NCBI GenBank assembly: GCA_014859965.1
Contig: JACZKQ010000096.1
Span: 1 to 55,908 of the forward strand
Direction of reading: 5' to 3'
Source: Phycisphaerae bacterium
Lineage (GTDB): Bacteria; Planctomycetota; Phycisphaerae; Sedimentisphaerales; Anaerohalosphaeraceae
DNA: 55,908 nt
Shown here: positions 17,764 through 26,901 of the stretch, piece after piece
How positions within the stretch are numbered: the first letter of the stretch is position 1
How the letters are laid out: the number at the start of each line of letters is the position of its first letter
Notes under the pieces: generated by a model
Seen by the model: only the letters and a program-made list of their open reading frames with translations
Databases searched by the model: none
Told to the model about the DNA's origin: nothing
Position numbers and translations under genes: made by a program

Positions 17764-19329
17764 TCAGTTCCCGGCAGCAGCTTGTTCCCTCAGTTTGTAG
17801 CGCTGGATTTTCCCGGTGGCGGTCTTGGGGAGGCTGTCCACGAAGATGATCGTTCGGGGGTACTTGTGCGGCGACGCATTGGTTTTGACATACGTCTGGA
17901 GGTCTTTGGCCAGCGTTTCGGAGGCGGCGCTCTTGTCCTTCAGGACGACGTAGGCACGAGGTTTGATGAGACCCTCGGCATTGGGCACGCCTACCACGCC
18001 GCTTTCGAGTACCGCGGGGTGACTGATGAGGACCGACTCGACGTCGGTGGGCCAGACGAACAGGCCGCTCACCTTGAACATGTCGTCGGCTCGCCCCGCA
18101 TACCAGAAGCAGCCGTCTTCATCCATGCTGAACTTGTCATGCGTGTTGATCCATTCGCCGCGGAAGGTTTCCCTGGTCTGCTTGTGCTTGTTCCAGTAAC
18201 CGGCGGCGATGCTGTCGCCCTTGATGAGGAGCGTGCCGACGACGTCGACGCCGACCGGCCGGCCGTCATCGTCGACGATCATCGCCTCGTAACCCTCCAC
18301 GACACGGCCGGTGCTGCCGGGCTTGACCTGGCCTGGACGATTGGAAATAAAGATGTGCAGAATTTCGGTGGAGCCGATGCCGTCGAGGATCTCCACACCG
18401 AACCGATCGAGCCATTTTTCGAAGAGCGTCTTAGGCAGCGGCTCACCCGCCGAGACGCACATTCGCACGCGTCCCAGGCTCTGGCGGTCGGCCTTCTCGG
18501 CGGCATGGAGCAGCGACGCGTAACTCGTCGGTACGCCGTAGAAGACCGTCGGCTTGTACTTGTCGATGACGGAGTAAACCGCATCGGGCGTGGGGCGATC
18601 CGGAAGGAGTACGGTGGTCGCCCCGACACGAAGCGGAAAGTACAGGCCATTGCCCAGGCCGTAGGCAAAGAACAGCTTGGCCACGGAAAAACATACATCC
18701 GATTCAGTGAGGCCGATAGTGTCGCGGGCGTAGAGATCGGCGGCGACGATCATGTCGTGCTGGAGGTGAATCGCCCCTTTGGGAAAGCCGGTCGTTCCCG
18801 AACTGTACAGCCAGAAGGCGGCGTCATCGGAAGTCGTGTCCGCCGGGGCCAGCACCGCCGAGGCCGCGTCCATTAACTGCGCCATCCTGCGGTGCCCCCC
18901 GCCGCCTTCGCCGGAGACGATGATGTGGTCCAGATATCGCAAGTGCGTCCGGATCTCCTCCACCCTGCTCAACAGCGACGGATGCACCACGAGCACCCTC
19001 GCCCGGCTGTCATTGAGCAGATATTCGTAATCCCCGGGCAGAAGGATCGTGTTCATGGGAATCGCCACGGCGCCGATCTTTATCGCCCCGAAGAAGGCGT
19101 ACACGCAGTCAGGACAGTCCGGCATCATGATCGCCACCCGCTCCTCCATCCGGATGCCGAGGCTGATCAGGGCGTTGCCGAAGCGATTGACGTTTTCGCA
19201 GAGTCGGCGATAGGTGACCGTCTCGTCGCCGCAGAGGATGGCGGGCTTGTCGCCGCGGCCTGCGGGGATGTGACTGTCCACAAAAACGGCGGCGGCGTTC
19301 AGACGCTCCGAAAAGTCATTTGCGCTCAC
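17764..19329 (-). CDS. Benzoate-CoA ligase family protein (AMP-forming)
   Basis: A 521-residue adenylate-forming enzyme of the ANL superfamily, closest in motif style to benzoate/4-hydroxybenzoate-CoA ligases. Visible motifs: the P-loop YSSGTTGFPKG at about residues 173-183, GIGSTEILHIFISN, the hinge YAGRADDMFKVSGLFVWPTDVE and the catalytic lysine in KTATGKIQRYKLR at about 509. The GTG at 19327-19329 has GAGGAAAGG upstream. No other gene of aromatic or fatty-acid degradation lies nearby, so the acyl substrate is open; aryl or fatty acids are both possible. It has its own promoter. Confidence 0.88.
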   Translation of the reverse strand: MSANDFSERLNAAAVFVDSHIPAGRGDKPAILCGDETVTYRRLCENVNRFGNALISLGIRMEERVAIMMPDCPDCVYAFFGAIKIGAVAIPMNTILLPGDYEYLLNDSRARVLVVHPSLLSRVEEIRTHLRYLDHIIVSGEGGGGHRRMAQLMDAASAVLAPADTTSDDAAFWLYSSGTTGFPKGAIHLQHDMIVAADLYARDTIGLTESDVCFSVAKLFFAYGLGNGLYFPLRVGATTVLLPDRPTPDAVYSVIDKYKPTVFYGVPTSYASLLHAAEKADRQSLGRVRMCVSAGEPLPKTLFEKWLDRFGVEILDGIGSTEILHIFISNRPGQVKPGSTGRVVEGYEAMIVDDDGRPVGVDVVGTLLIKGDSIAAGYWNKHKQTRETFRGEWINTHDKFSMDEDGCFWYAGRADDMFKVSGLFVWPTDVESVLISHPAVLESGVVGVPNAEGLIKPRAYVVLKDKSAASETLAKDLQTYVKTNASPHKYPRTIIFVDSLPKTATGKIQRYKLREQAAAGN

Positions 19330-19366
19330 GACTCGTCCTTTCCTCGCAGGTTCCCCCGACCCTGCG

Positions 19367-19395
19367 ATTGTAGACGATCGCCATCGCCTCGTCAA
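19367..19395 (-). promoter_or_regulatory. Sigma-70-type promoter of the CoA ligase gene
   Basis: On the minus strand: TTGACG (19390-19395), a 17-base spacer and TACAAT (19367-19372), about 38 bases before the GTG start. Confidence 0.7.
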
Positions 19396-19568
19396 CCGAA
19401 AAAACCGGACGCAAACGCATGCCGCCGAATGTCAGCGTCTGCGGGTCCAGACCGGCTTGCCGGCGAATGCTCCAGGACGATGCCCATTCCGCCGCTGCGG
19501 CGCGCAGAAAAAGGGCCGCGAACGAAACCTCTGCTCCGTCCACGGCCCCGCCGACAGTTGCCTGTTGT

Positions 19569-21173
19569 TTATTGGGTTGTATAGAACTGAGTAGCTTCGG
19601 TTTTTTCGACGTCGCGGCCAAGCTGATCACTGTTCATCGTGACCTTGAACCGGGCGTCGGCCGCGCTGACGGCCCGGACACGGATCGTCCATGTGACCGA
19701 CTCACCCGGCTGCAGCTCCTGCAAGGGCTGGAACGTGACGGTGCCGTTCTGCTCGGCGATGTCGGTCGGACCGGAAGAGGATACGTATTCCATGGAGGAT
19801 TCCAGTTCGGCGGTGATGCGAATATTGCTGTCGGGAGCCGTTCCCTGGTTGGTCACGGTGACCTCGTAGGATTCCTCCTGCCCCACTTCGACGGGGTCGG
19901 CCGTGTCGATGACTTCCATGAGAATGGCCGCCAGACCTGCAACCGTCGTGTTCACCTGTGCGGTCTTCGCGTCGGCACACGTAGCCGATACGGTGGCCGT
20001 GCTGGTGTATGAATCGCCGCGTTCGGCGGTATACAACAACGTCATTTCTCTGGACTCGTCAGGTGCGATGGTTGCGAGGTCCCAGACGACTCTCGAGCCC
20101 ATGACCCGGCCGTCTCCCGACGGCGATACGTCTGATGCTTCGGCGGGCACATCGGCCTCCACGACCGTATTCATCGCCGGCCCGGAGCCGACGTTTCTCA
20201 CTTTGATAGTCGACTGCACCGGGCGTCCCAGGTACTGCTCCGAAGGCGCCGTATAGTCGATCTCCAGGACCGGCTCGGTCACGGTCACGGTGACCTCGTC
20301 CGATCGGGCGCTCAGGTCGCCGGCGGCCCGGCTGTCGGCCGTCGTGCCAAATTCGCCGGTGTTCTGCGCCCGGGCCATGACCGTGTATTCCTGCGACGCG
20401 CCGGCCGGGAGGCTGCCGATGTGCATCTCGACCTGCGCCTGTCCTTCGGTCGTCTGCAAGCCGTCCGGCAGCTCGCTTAGGATGACGACGTCTTCCGCCT
20501 CGCCGGTGCCCTCGTTGGTGACCGTGTAGGTCAGGGGAATATCCTCGCAGCGCAATACCGAGTCCGGCGCGGTCAGCGCCACGCTCAGTTGCGGATTGAT
20601 CACACGCACGAAGCCGCACGTGGGAACATCATAGGTCACCGTGGCACACTGACGGATGCAGTCCATGTCGGTCGCGCGGCCGGTGACGCGGATGCTTTGG
20701 CTCTGGCCGGCATTGATGGCGCCCAGCGACCAGACGAGTCGATCGTCCTGCTGCTCGGCGGAAGGCTCCGAACGCGCGTATTCGAAATTCTGCCCCACCC
20801 GCTCGGTAACGGTCACGTTCTCCACCGTCGCGTCCGATACGTTTATTACGGTGATCGTATAGTCGAACTCTGAGTCGATCTGAACTGCATCGGGCATGTT
20901 CTTTTCGAGCCGCACGGCCTGCGATTCGGGATAAGTCTGCGCACTGATGTACAGGCCGCACTCCGTCGCGGGCGCGGCCGCAGGTACAGGCTGAGGCTCC
21001 GGCTCGGCTTCCAGCGGCTTGCAGTCCTTGCTCCAGAAACACTTGTTCGCCACCTCCGGCGCAACCTCTTTGTTGTGCCAGTGCCTCTGCCACTGCGCAC
21101 AGCGGCAGCCGCCCGTCGCCAGGGCCAGTGCCGCCAGTGATGCCACGTACGCAATTGTCCGATTTCTGCTCAT
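19569..21173 (-). CDS. OmcB-like DUF11 repeat protein, exported
   Basis: A 534-residue exported protein built of Ig-like DUF11 repeats. At least four are visible, each with a pattern like DYTITVINVSDATVENVTVTE or YEVTVTNQGTAPDSNIRITAEL. The N-terminal third is cysteine-rich (GGCRCAQW, NKCFWSKDCKPL, CGLYIS, MDCIRQCATVTYDVPTCGF), resembling the chlamydial cysteine-rich outer membrane protein OmcB and its planctomycete relatives. C23 follows a signal peptide and may be lipidated. The ATG at 21173 has AAGGGGG upstream. It is probably a structural cell-envelope or surface protein. Confidence 0.8.
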   Translation of the reverse strand: MSRNRTIAYVASLAALALATGGCRCAQWQRHWHNKEVAPEVANKCFWSKDCKPLEAEPEPQPVPAAAPATECGLYISAQTYPESQAVRLEKNMPDAVQIDSEFDYTITVINVSDATVENVTVTERVGQNFEYARSEPSAEQQDDRLVWSLGAINAGQSQSIRVTGRATDMDCIRQCATVTYDVPTCGFVRVINPQLSVALTAPDSVLRCEDIPLTYTVTNEGTGEAEDVVILSELPDGLQTTEGQAQVEMHIGSLPAGASQEYTVMARAQNTGEFGTTADSRAAGDLSARSDEVTVTVTEPVLEIDYTAPSEQYLGRPVQSTIKVRNVGSGPAMNTVVEADVPAEASDVSPSGDGRVMGSRVVWDLATIAPDESREMTLLYTAERGDSYTSTATVSATCADAKTAQVNTTVAGLAAILMEVIDTADPVEVGQEESYEVTVTNQGTAPDSNIRITAELESSMEYVSSSGPTDIAEQNGTVTFQPLQELQPGESVTWTIRVRAVSAADARFKVTMNSDQLGRDVEKTEATQFYTTQ

Positions 21174-21536
21174 GATCAAACCCCCTTATAAGATGACAGA
21201 TCGTCGGTCCGGGCTCTCGTGAGCCGATGTACCGCTTCATTTGTCTATTCGCCGCCGGACGCCGCCGGCAAACCCTGTCGGCCGAGTCCGGGCAGTCCGC
21301 CCAGATGCCATTGCCCCCATATACATGCTGCAACGCAAATCCGTATCGGCGTTTGCACTATCGTCATAACCCCGAAAGCCAATAAGAAAAAGTTTGGCTG
21401 ATTGCTCGCCACCGTGACAAAGGCGCAGAAACCCGCATTTGAGCGGGCGAATGCCGGATATCCCTGCGAAAGTGACAGAAGAAATGGAAGTTAAAGCCCG
21501 ATACACTGCGGTCTGTGTCGACGTAAGGGACGCCGC
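21174..21536. other. Intergenic region between the pilin-like operon and the OmcB-like gene
   Basis: It contains the 5' leader of the OmcB-like gene with a TTATAAGG segment (21184-21191) close to the ribosome binding site, and the candidate terminator at 21426-21448. No gene is supported in the rest. Confidence 0.55.
21426..21448 (-). terminator. Weak terminator candidate of the pilin/propeller operon
   Basis: On the minus strand, stem CCCGC (21443-21447 side) with GCGGG (21432-21436 side) around a six-base loop, followed by TTTCTG. The stem is short and the T run poor. Confidence 0.3.
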
Positions 21537-22403
21537 TCAGTGGGTCGGATTGCCAGAAACCTGTTCGAGATCCTGCGCAGGTACGTACGCCCGCTGCATG
21601 TACAAAAAGTCCGTGCCTTCGCCTGCGGCCCAGTTGATCGGATTCGGGGCCAACCCCGTCGCCATCCGCAGCGTGCTTGGGTCGACCCATGCGTGCGATT
21701 CCGCATGGCCGTCGGCGAAGCCCAGTGTGCTGCGATCGCCGTGCCAGATCGCAAAGGGGTCGACCCAACTGGTTTCGCTCCACATCACCCACGAACCCAT
21801 GTTCCACCCGCGCCAGTCAGTATACTCAACAAAAACACACTTGGCGCCGGGCGACCTGATGTCTCCGGCCTTCCTGACATTGACCCGGCCGGGCCGGCCC
21901 CAATTGTCTTCTCCGTTCATCAGTCCCGTAATGGAATAGCTCCGCTTGCCCGCCCTGTTCATACCCGAGTTCAGATACCCTTTGTCCTCGGGGCAATGAT
22001 AGGCTGCAGCAATGCCCACGTACGGAAAGAGCCGTCCGCTTTCGATGCCGAGTCTCTCGTCCTCCAGACGACACGGTATCGGATCGCCCGTATAAACGCC
22101 ATGTTCATTATGCGGCGGGTCCACCCACCACGCGTTATCCGAGTAGCCTCGGCCTAGCCATAAAGACGTATTCGCATAGCCTGCGTCTCGCGGCACATGA
22201 CCGTTGACAATCCGGTCGTCATTGTCGGCCGCGTACGCAAGCCACGCCCGCCCCAACATCTGCACATTCCCAAGACAAACCACCTGCCGCCCATACCCCC
22301 GCGCATGCAGCCCCGCCGGCACGATCAACAGCAGTAGAAAGACACCGACCAGCACAACAAGTGCAGCCTCGCCCACTGTCAGTCTATAAGATGCCCGCCT
22401 CAT
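21537..22403 (-). CDS. Atypical pilin-like H-X9-DG protein A
   Basis: A 288-residue protein with one N-terminal hydrophobic helix (GEAALVVLVGVFLLLLIVPAGLHAR), then CLGNVQMLGRAWLAYAADND, typical of prepilin-like H-X9-DG proteins. The C-terminal motif is exact (HGDRSTLGFADG). The usual GFTLIE box is missing. Instead there is R7-L-T-V-G-E12: acidic residue at the +5 place but Arg where the prepilin peptidase needs Gly. The ATG at 22403 follows GGGAGGG and lies 22 bases after the stop of protein B. It is the last gene of the operon. The function is unknown. Confidence 0.8.
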   Translation of the reverse strand: MRRASYRLTVGEAALVVLVGVFLLLLIVPAGLHARGYGRQVVCLGNVQMLGRAWLAYAADNDDRIVNGHVPRDAGYANTSLWLGRGYSDNAWWVDPPHNEHGVYTGDPIPCRLEDERLGIESGRLFPYVGIAAAYHCPEDKGYLNSGMNRAGKRSYSITGLMNGEDNWGRPGRVNVRKAGDIRSPGAKCVFVEYTDWRGWNMGSWVMWSETSWVDPFAIWHGDRSTLGFADGHAESHAWVDPSTLRMATGLAPNPINWAAGEGTDFLYMQRAYVPAQDLEQVSGNPTH

Positions 22404-22425
22404 ATATATGCGTTCCCTCCCCGCC

Positions 22426-23307
22426 CTAATCGCAAGCCAGGTAGCCACGATTCATATACTCAATGTCCGGGTTGTTCGGCTGCACGTTAGAAGGCTGCCC
22501 TGGCGTGCCGCGTTCATGGGACATCAAGGCCACTGTCCGCGGGTCCTGCCAAACACGCGCACGAGCGTGTCCATCCGCAAACCCAAGGATGCTCCGGTTG
22601 CCGTGGAAGTACCCGGGTATGTCCCACCAGCTCCAGTAATTGCTCCCGCTCATCATGACGTAACCACCTATATTGGAACACTGTGCACCATGCACAGGGC
22701 TCTCTACCACGTCTTCCTCCACAAACACGTATTTTTCGGCGGGCCCCCGAATATCGCTGATTCTTTTGGCCATGGCAAATCGCGTGGTTTCACCCGAGGG
22801 CAGCGTAAGCGTACCGGTCCGATGATCCTCCCCGTTCATGAAACCGCTGATCGCATATGTGCGATAGACGGCATACGGTTCCTTATATTTAAAAACATTC
22901 CTGTCGTTTGGACAGTGATAGAGCGTCACGTTCTCTGTGTACGGAAACAGTCTGCCCGCACGTATGCCGCGCATTCGCGCCTCAAAGTCAATGTCCATAC
23001 CCGACGGCTCATATGCGCCCGGGTTGTCGCCCGGCATCAACGGCACCGGCGCATCCGCCCGGAGCGGCCGCTCCGCCCAGCGGTACTCGGTATTATTATA
23101 AGTCGAGCCCCCGACAAGGAGTCCGTCGTTATCCTCGTGATACAGCGTCCATGCCTGCGCCAGTCCGCGGACGTTCATCAGACACACCAATTCCGCCTCC
23201 CGTGCGCGCGCATGCAGCCCGGCCGGCACAACAAGCAGCGTCACAAAGACGCACACAAGCACCACCACTGCAATGTCAACTGCGTTCAATCTGCGCTTTC
23301 TTGTCAT
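22426..23307 (-). CDS. Atypical pilin-like H-X9-DG protein B
   Basis: 293 residues, a close sibling of protein A. The N-terminal box is R6-L-N-A-V-D11, followed by the helix IAVVVLVCVFVTLLVVPAGLHAR and CLMNVRGLAQAWTLYHEDNDG. The H-X9-DG motif is HGNRSILGFADG. It shares with protein C the ending PDNPDxxYMxRGYLACE/D, so B and C are nearer to each other than to A. I chose the ATG at 23307, nine bases after GGAG; an ATG three codons earlier is possible. It is separated by 21 bases from the propeller gene upstream and is surely co-transcribed with it. Confidence 0.8.
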   Translation of the reverse strand: MTRKRRLNAVDIAVVVLVCVFVTLLVVPAGLHARAREAELVCLMNVRGLAQAWTLYHEDNDGLLVGGSTYNNTEYRWAERPLRADAPVPLMPGDNPGAYEPSGMDIDFEARMRGIRAGRLFPYTENVTLYHCPNDRNVFKYKEPYAVYRTYAISGFMNGEDHRTGTLTLPSGETTRFAMAKRISDIRGPAEKYVFVEEDVVESPVHGAQCSNIGGYVMMSGSNYWSWWDIPGYFHGNRSILGFADGHARARVWQDPRTVALMSHERGTPGQPSNVQPNNPDIEYMNRGYLACD

Positions 23308-23328
23308 GAGCAGCATCTCCGTTACACG

Positions 23329-25935
23329 TCAGTCGTAAAGGTCTGCGCCATTCAGCCACGTCCGAATTATGAAGGCAACGTCGCTCAGACCCACGTACCC
23401 ATTTTGATCAACGTCCCCGGCCAGATACTTATTCCGCATCGGGTCCGACGACCAGTATCCCGGAACGTAATGCCAGGGATTGTTCAGTCCGTCGTCGCAC
23501 CATGGTGAATCCGTACACCCGAGCCAGTCGGCGGCCACCAACGCAAAATCCACAAGGTTAACGACACAATCGTCGTTGACGTCTCCGAACAGGTTTTGGC
23601 ATGTGAGCGCATACGGTGGTCCATCCTCGCGGCGAGACACCGCCCAGATCCTCCCCGCCTCATCGCTGACATAAATCCGTCCGTCGGCAGCGACAACCGG
23701 ATAGCTCAATGCGCAGACGTCCTCTATAAGCCGCCCGGAGTCCTCTCTCAGCCCGACGTATCTCGCGGCCGCCGCCGCATCGAACCGGCTCAGCAGCTTA
23801 CCGTCCGGGCGGATAACATACAGCACGCCGTCTGCGCCCGCGGCATAGACAAGACCGTCAGCGCCAACGGTCAGTGTGTAGTTGCCGCCGCAAGCCAGGT
23901 GCTTGACCCACCGTACCGTTCCGTCGAGATTGATCGCACGCAGATATGGGTCGTCGAGTCCCGCGTAGATCGTTCCGTCGGATGAGACCGCCACCTCACC
24001 CCAGGAGCAGCGCCCTCGCGCAATGCCGCTCGTCGCCGGGCGCAGCGCCGAAAACGTCGGCGCCGTCTCGTCCCACATCAGCTCCTGAATTTGCCCCGCG
24101 CTCAGCGCCGTCTCATAAAGCCGAAGATCGTCCAAGTATAGATATGAGTTGGCATAGATATCGATTGTGCTTGTGGACGAACTGCTTATCTGCAGCGGCT
24201 TCGTATTCGGCGCAAAACCTCTGTTGCGTACGGCATCGGCATCCAGGCACCCGTCGAGATATATGCAGACGTCGTCCATGCCCGTTGTCGGCCCGCCATC
24301 GGCAACCACAACCGCCACGTGCTGCCACTCATTAATGCGAAGCGGCGTGTTGGCAACAAGATGTCCGCCATTGATGGCGGCCCGGATGCGGCCGTCATGC
24401 ACACTCAGCGTTACATCATCGCCGCCGCCCCAACCCGCGATGTTTCCCGTGCCGCCATAAGGCACCCTTACCCAGAAACACATTGTTCTGCCAATGGTAC
24501 CCTCATCCCACCCGAAATGCTCAACCGTCCTGGAGGCTCGGGCCAACGCACCGTCCAATACGCCGGCGACCCATTTAGCCTGATAGTAGGAATTCGATAG
24601 CTTTAGCTTTCTTCCGTACACCGAGCTGTCGTACGCGATGTCGCCCGTGCCCTCATCAAACTTCCAATAGCCAACGAGTTCCGGCTCGTGCGACAGGTCC
24701 GTCGCCCACAAGAGGTCCCCATCGTTGGGATCTATAGCGTACAGGTGCGGGTCATCGTACATCCTTATGTACACAGTCCCGTCCGGGCCCACGACCGGGG
24801 CGGCAACGAAGCCGCCGGCCGAATCTTCGGCGGCGGTCAGTTGCGACTGCCACCGCACACCGCCTTCGGCCGGATCGAGCGCGTAAAGTGTGCCTTGATA
24901 CAGTCCCCCGACATACACCGAGCCGTCTTTGCCGATCGTCGGTGACTGCAGGACACCACCAGTAATCACCCCCGGAGCAGGCACGTCGAACCGCCACAGT
25001 TGGCTGCCGTCCGGCCTTAAAGCATACACAAAACCGTCCGCCGAGCCAAAGAACACCCGCCCCGCTTCATCCACGGCCGGACACGAATTTACGAAACCTC
25101 CGGTCTCATACTTCCACCGAAAGACACTATCGGAACGCAAAGCGTACAGCACGTTGCCAAAGCCCACATAGACCGTGCCGTCCAGGCCCAGCGTCGGATG
25201 GCTGACCACGTCCTCGGCGCCACGAAAGAACTTGACCTGTCCATTGGGGAAGATGATGCCCGAACCCATGCCGTCCTTTGGTACGGTGTAATCGGCACGG
25301 GTCTCCATGCATTCTTCGGGGAGCCCGTCGATATACAATTGCACGTCGCACCAGTGCTTTGCTTCCTGCGGAATAACCACCCCGACCTCCGTGCCCGCCT
25401 GTGCGTTCACGGGCGTCGTCCCGTACACAGAACCGCTGCTCCAGCTTCGACAGGCAAGCACGGGTACGGCGTTGCGCTCGATAATCTCGAGCGATACCGA
25501 ACCGAGATCGAGCAGCGAACCAACATAGCCCGCATGCGGTATCCGGGTCCAAGCCATCAGGGCATCCCACGAGCCGGTCGCATTCGGATCCCATGATGAA
25601 TACCACCCATCAATCCGGTCTGTCTGGAATATTCGGCCTTTCCCCAGAACATAGTCCCACAGCACCTCTCCATCGGCATCCATCGCCGTCAGCACCCCGT
25701 TTGCCGTGACGGAATAGACCTGCCCCTCGCTGCCGACCGTCACGCCCCGGTAGACCGCCCCCAACGCCCCTCGTGCCCACGCGAGGGAACCGAGTTTCGG
25801 TCCGGTGTAGTTGCTGACACCTTGCCGCCGCGTATCGCCCCCTAACGTCGGCCATTGGGCGTCGGCCCCGGATGCAACCGAACTGAGAAGCCCCGCCCAC
25901 GCGATAAACGTCGCCAGTCGGCTTGCCCTGTACAC
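23329..25935 (-). CDS. Secreted PQQ-type beta-propeller with inserted LamG domain and C-terminal dockerin (1)
   Basis: An 868-residue extracellular protein. After the signal peptide come PQQ-like propeller repeats (AQWPTLGGDTRRQG, then repeated blades such as GLDGTVYVGFGNVLYALRSDSVFRWKYE). They are interrupted by a beta-sandwich stretch near residues 140-240 and by a LamG-type jelly roll at about 415-618 (ELVGYWKFDEGTG ... LYLDDLRLYETAL). The blades then resume to about 760. A type I dockerin-like pair of calcium loops follows (GDVNDDCVVNLVDF, GDVDQNGYVGLSDV). The GTG at 25933-25935 follows GGGAGGA. The role may be glycan binding or scaffolding; no catalytic motif is seen. Confidence 0.85.
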   Translation of the reverse strand: MYRASRLATFIAWAGLLSSVASGADAQWPTLGGDTRRQGVSNYTGPKLGSLAWARGALGAVYRGVTVGSEGQVYSVTANGVLTAMDADGEVLWDYVLGKGRIFQTDRIDGWYSSWDPNATGSWDALMAWTRIPHAGYVGSLLDLGSVSLEIIERNAVPVLACRSWSSGSVYGTTPVNAQAGTEVGVVIPQEAKHWCDVQLYIDGLPEECMETRADYTVPKDGMGSGIIFPNGQVKFFRGAEDVVSHPTLGLDGTVYVGFGNVLYALRSDSVFRWKYETGGFVNSCPAVDEAGRVFFGSADGFVYALRPDGSQLWRFDVPAPGVITGGVLQSPTIGKDGSVYVGGLYQGTLYALDPAEGGVRWQSQLTAAEDSAGGFVAAPVVGPDGTVYIRMYDDPHLYAIDPNDGDLLWATDLSHEPELVGYWKFDEGTGDIAYDSSVYGRKLKLSNSYYQAKWVAGVLDGALARASRTVEHFGWDEGTIGRTMCFWVRVPYGGTGNIAGWGGGDDVTLSVHDGRIRAAINGGHLVANTPLRINEWQHVAVVVADGGPTTGMDDVCIYLDGCLDADAVRNRGFAPNTKPLQISSSSTSTIDIYANSYLYLDDLRLYETALSAGQIQELMWDETAPTFSALRPATSGIARGRCSWGEVAVSSDGTIYAGLDDPYLRAINLDGTVRWVKHLACGGNYTLTVGADGLVYAAGADGVLYVIRPDGKLLSRFDAAAAARYVGLREDSGRLIEDVCALSYPVVAADGRIYVSDEAGRIWAVSRREDGPPYALTCQNLFGDVNDDCVVNLVDFALVAADWLGCTDSPWCDDGLNNPWHYVPGYWSSDPMRNKYLAGDVDQNGYVGLSDVAFIIRTWLNGADLYD

Positions 25936-26019
25936 GTCAAATCCTCCCAAAAAAAATAACTGCTCCTTCAGAACAAGCCGCAGGCCATCGCCGAATCGAT
26001 CACCGTCGTTTGTCCTGAG

Positions 26020-26861
26020 CTACTCGCAGGCGAGATAGCCCCGGCGCATGTAGTCCAGGTCGGGGTTGTCCGGCTGAATCATGCTGGGCAGGACCGTCGT
26101 CCCCGGCAGCGGCTGGCGCTTCATAATACAGATTGTCCGCAGGTCAGTCCAGCGCTGCACGTCGACATGCCCATCCGCAAAGCCCAAGACACTTTGGTTT
26201 CCGTGATAGGGGGCCGGCCAGTCCGTCCAAGACCAGTATCCCTGAAGCATCAGGACGAATCCGCCGAGATTGTAGGGCTGGTTCGCGCTGGCGCCATCTT
26301 CTTCAACGAAAACATACTTGCGCGCGGGCGATACAATATCCTGCCGCTTCTCCGCCAATTTGAGTCTCATACTGCCGCCGTCAGGCAAGGCAACAGTTCG
26401 CCAGCCGTAAGGCGGAACGTACCCCGGCCAACCGGTCCGCTGCGTGAAGTCTTCACTGTTCATCAGCCCGGGGATCGAGTAGCTGCGGTAAGCGGCATAC
26501 GTGGGCAGAGGCGAGTTCAAGTTTTTGTCGGCCGGACAGTGATAAAGCGTCACGTCCTCCACATACGGATAAAGCTTGCCCGCCCTGATTCCATTGAGCC
26601 TGTATTCCTGCGTCAATTCCGTATCCCACGGAAAGAGACTGTTGTAGCCCTCAGGTGGGGCGCCCGGGTTATCCGTGTCCTTGTAAAGGGGTCTTTCCAC
26701 CCACCGGTACGGCGTCGAAGTCCGCGAACATTCGCCAGACACATCGCCTCCATGCCGTACTTGCCCGCACGGAGCCCGGCCGGCAGGAGCAGCAACACAA
26801 TCAGCACAGCCGCTGCCGTCACCGCCGCCGCATCGGCCCTCGTTAAACGCCATGTCTTCAT
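26020..26861 (-). pseudogene. Atypical pilin-like H-X9-DG protein C, disrupted by a deletion/frameshift
   Basis: A third member of the A/B family, in two frames. The first part starts at the ATG at 26861 (AGGAGGG upstream) with box R5-L-T-R-A-D10, helix AAAVLIVLLLLPAGLRAG and CLANVRG. It then loses frame. The rest continues in another frame from about 26720 (TPYRWVERPLYKDTDNPG ... HGNQSVLGFADG ... YMRRGYLACE). Compared with protein B, the stretch between VRG and YRW has 11 bases instead of 78, a net loss of about 67 bases at roughly 26710-26722. Either a real pseudogene or, less likely, an assembly error. Confidence 0.8.
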
Positions 26862-26901
26862 AACCGCAGCCCTCCTGTGATTCCGCTGATCGCTCGGGCT
26901 T

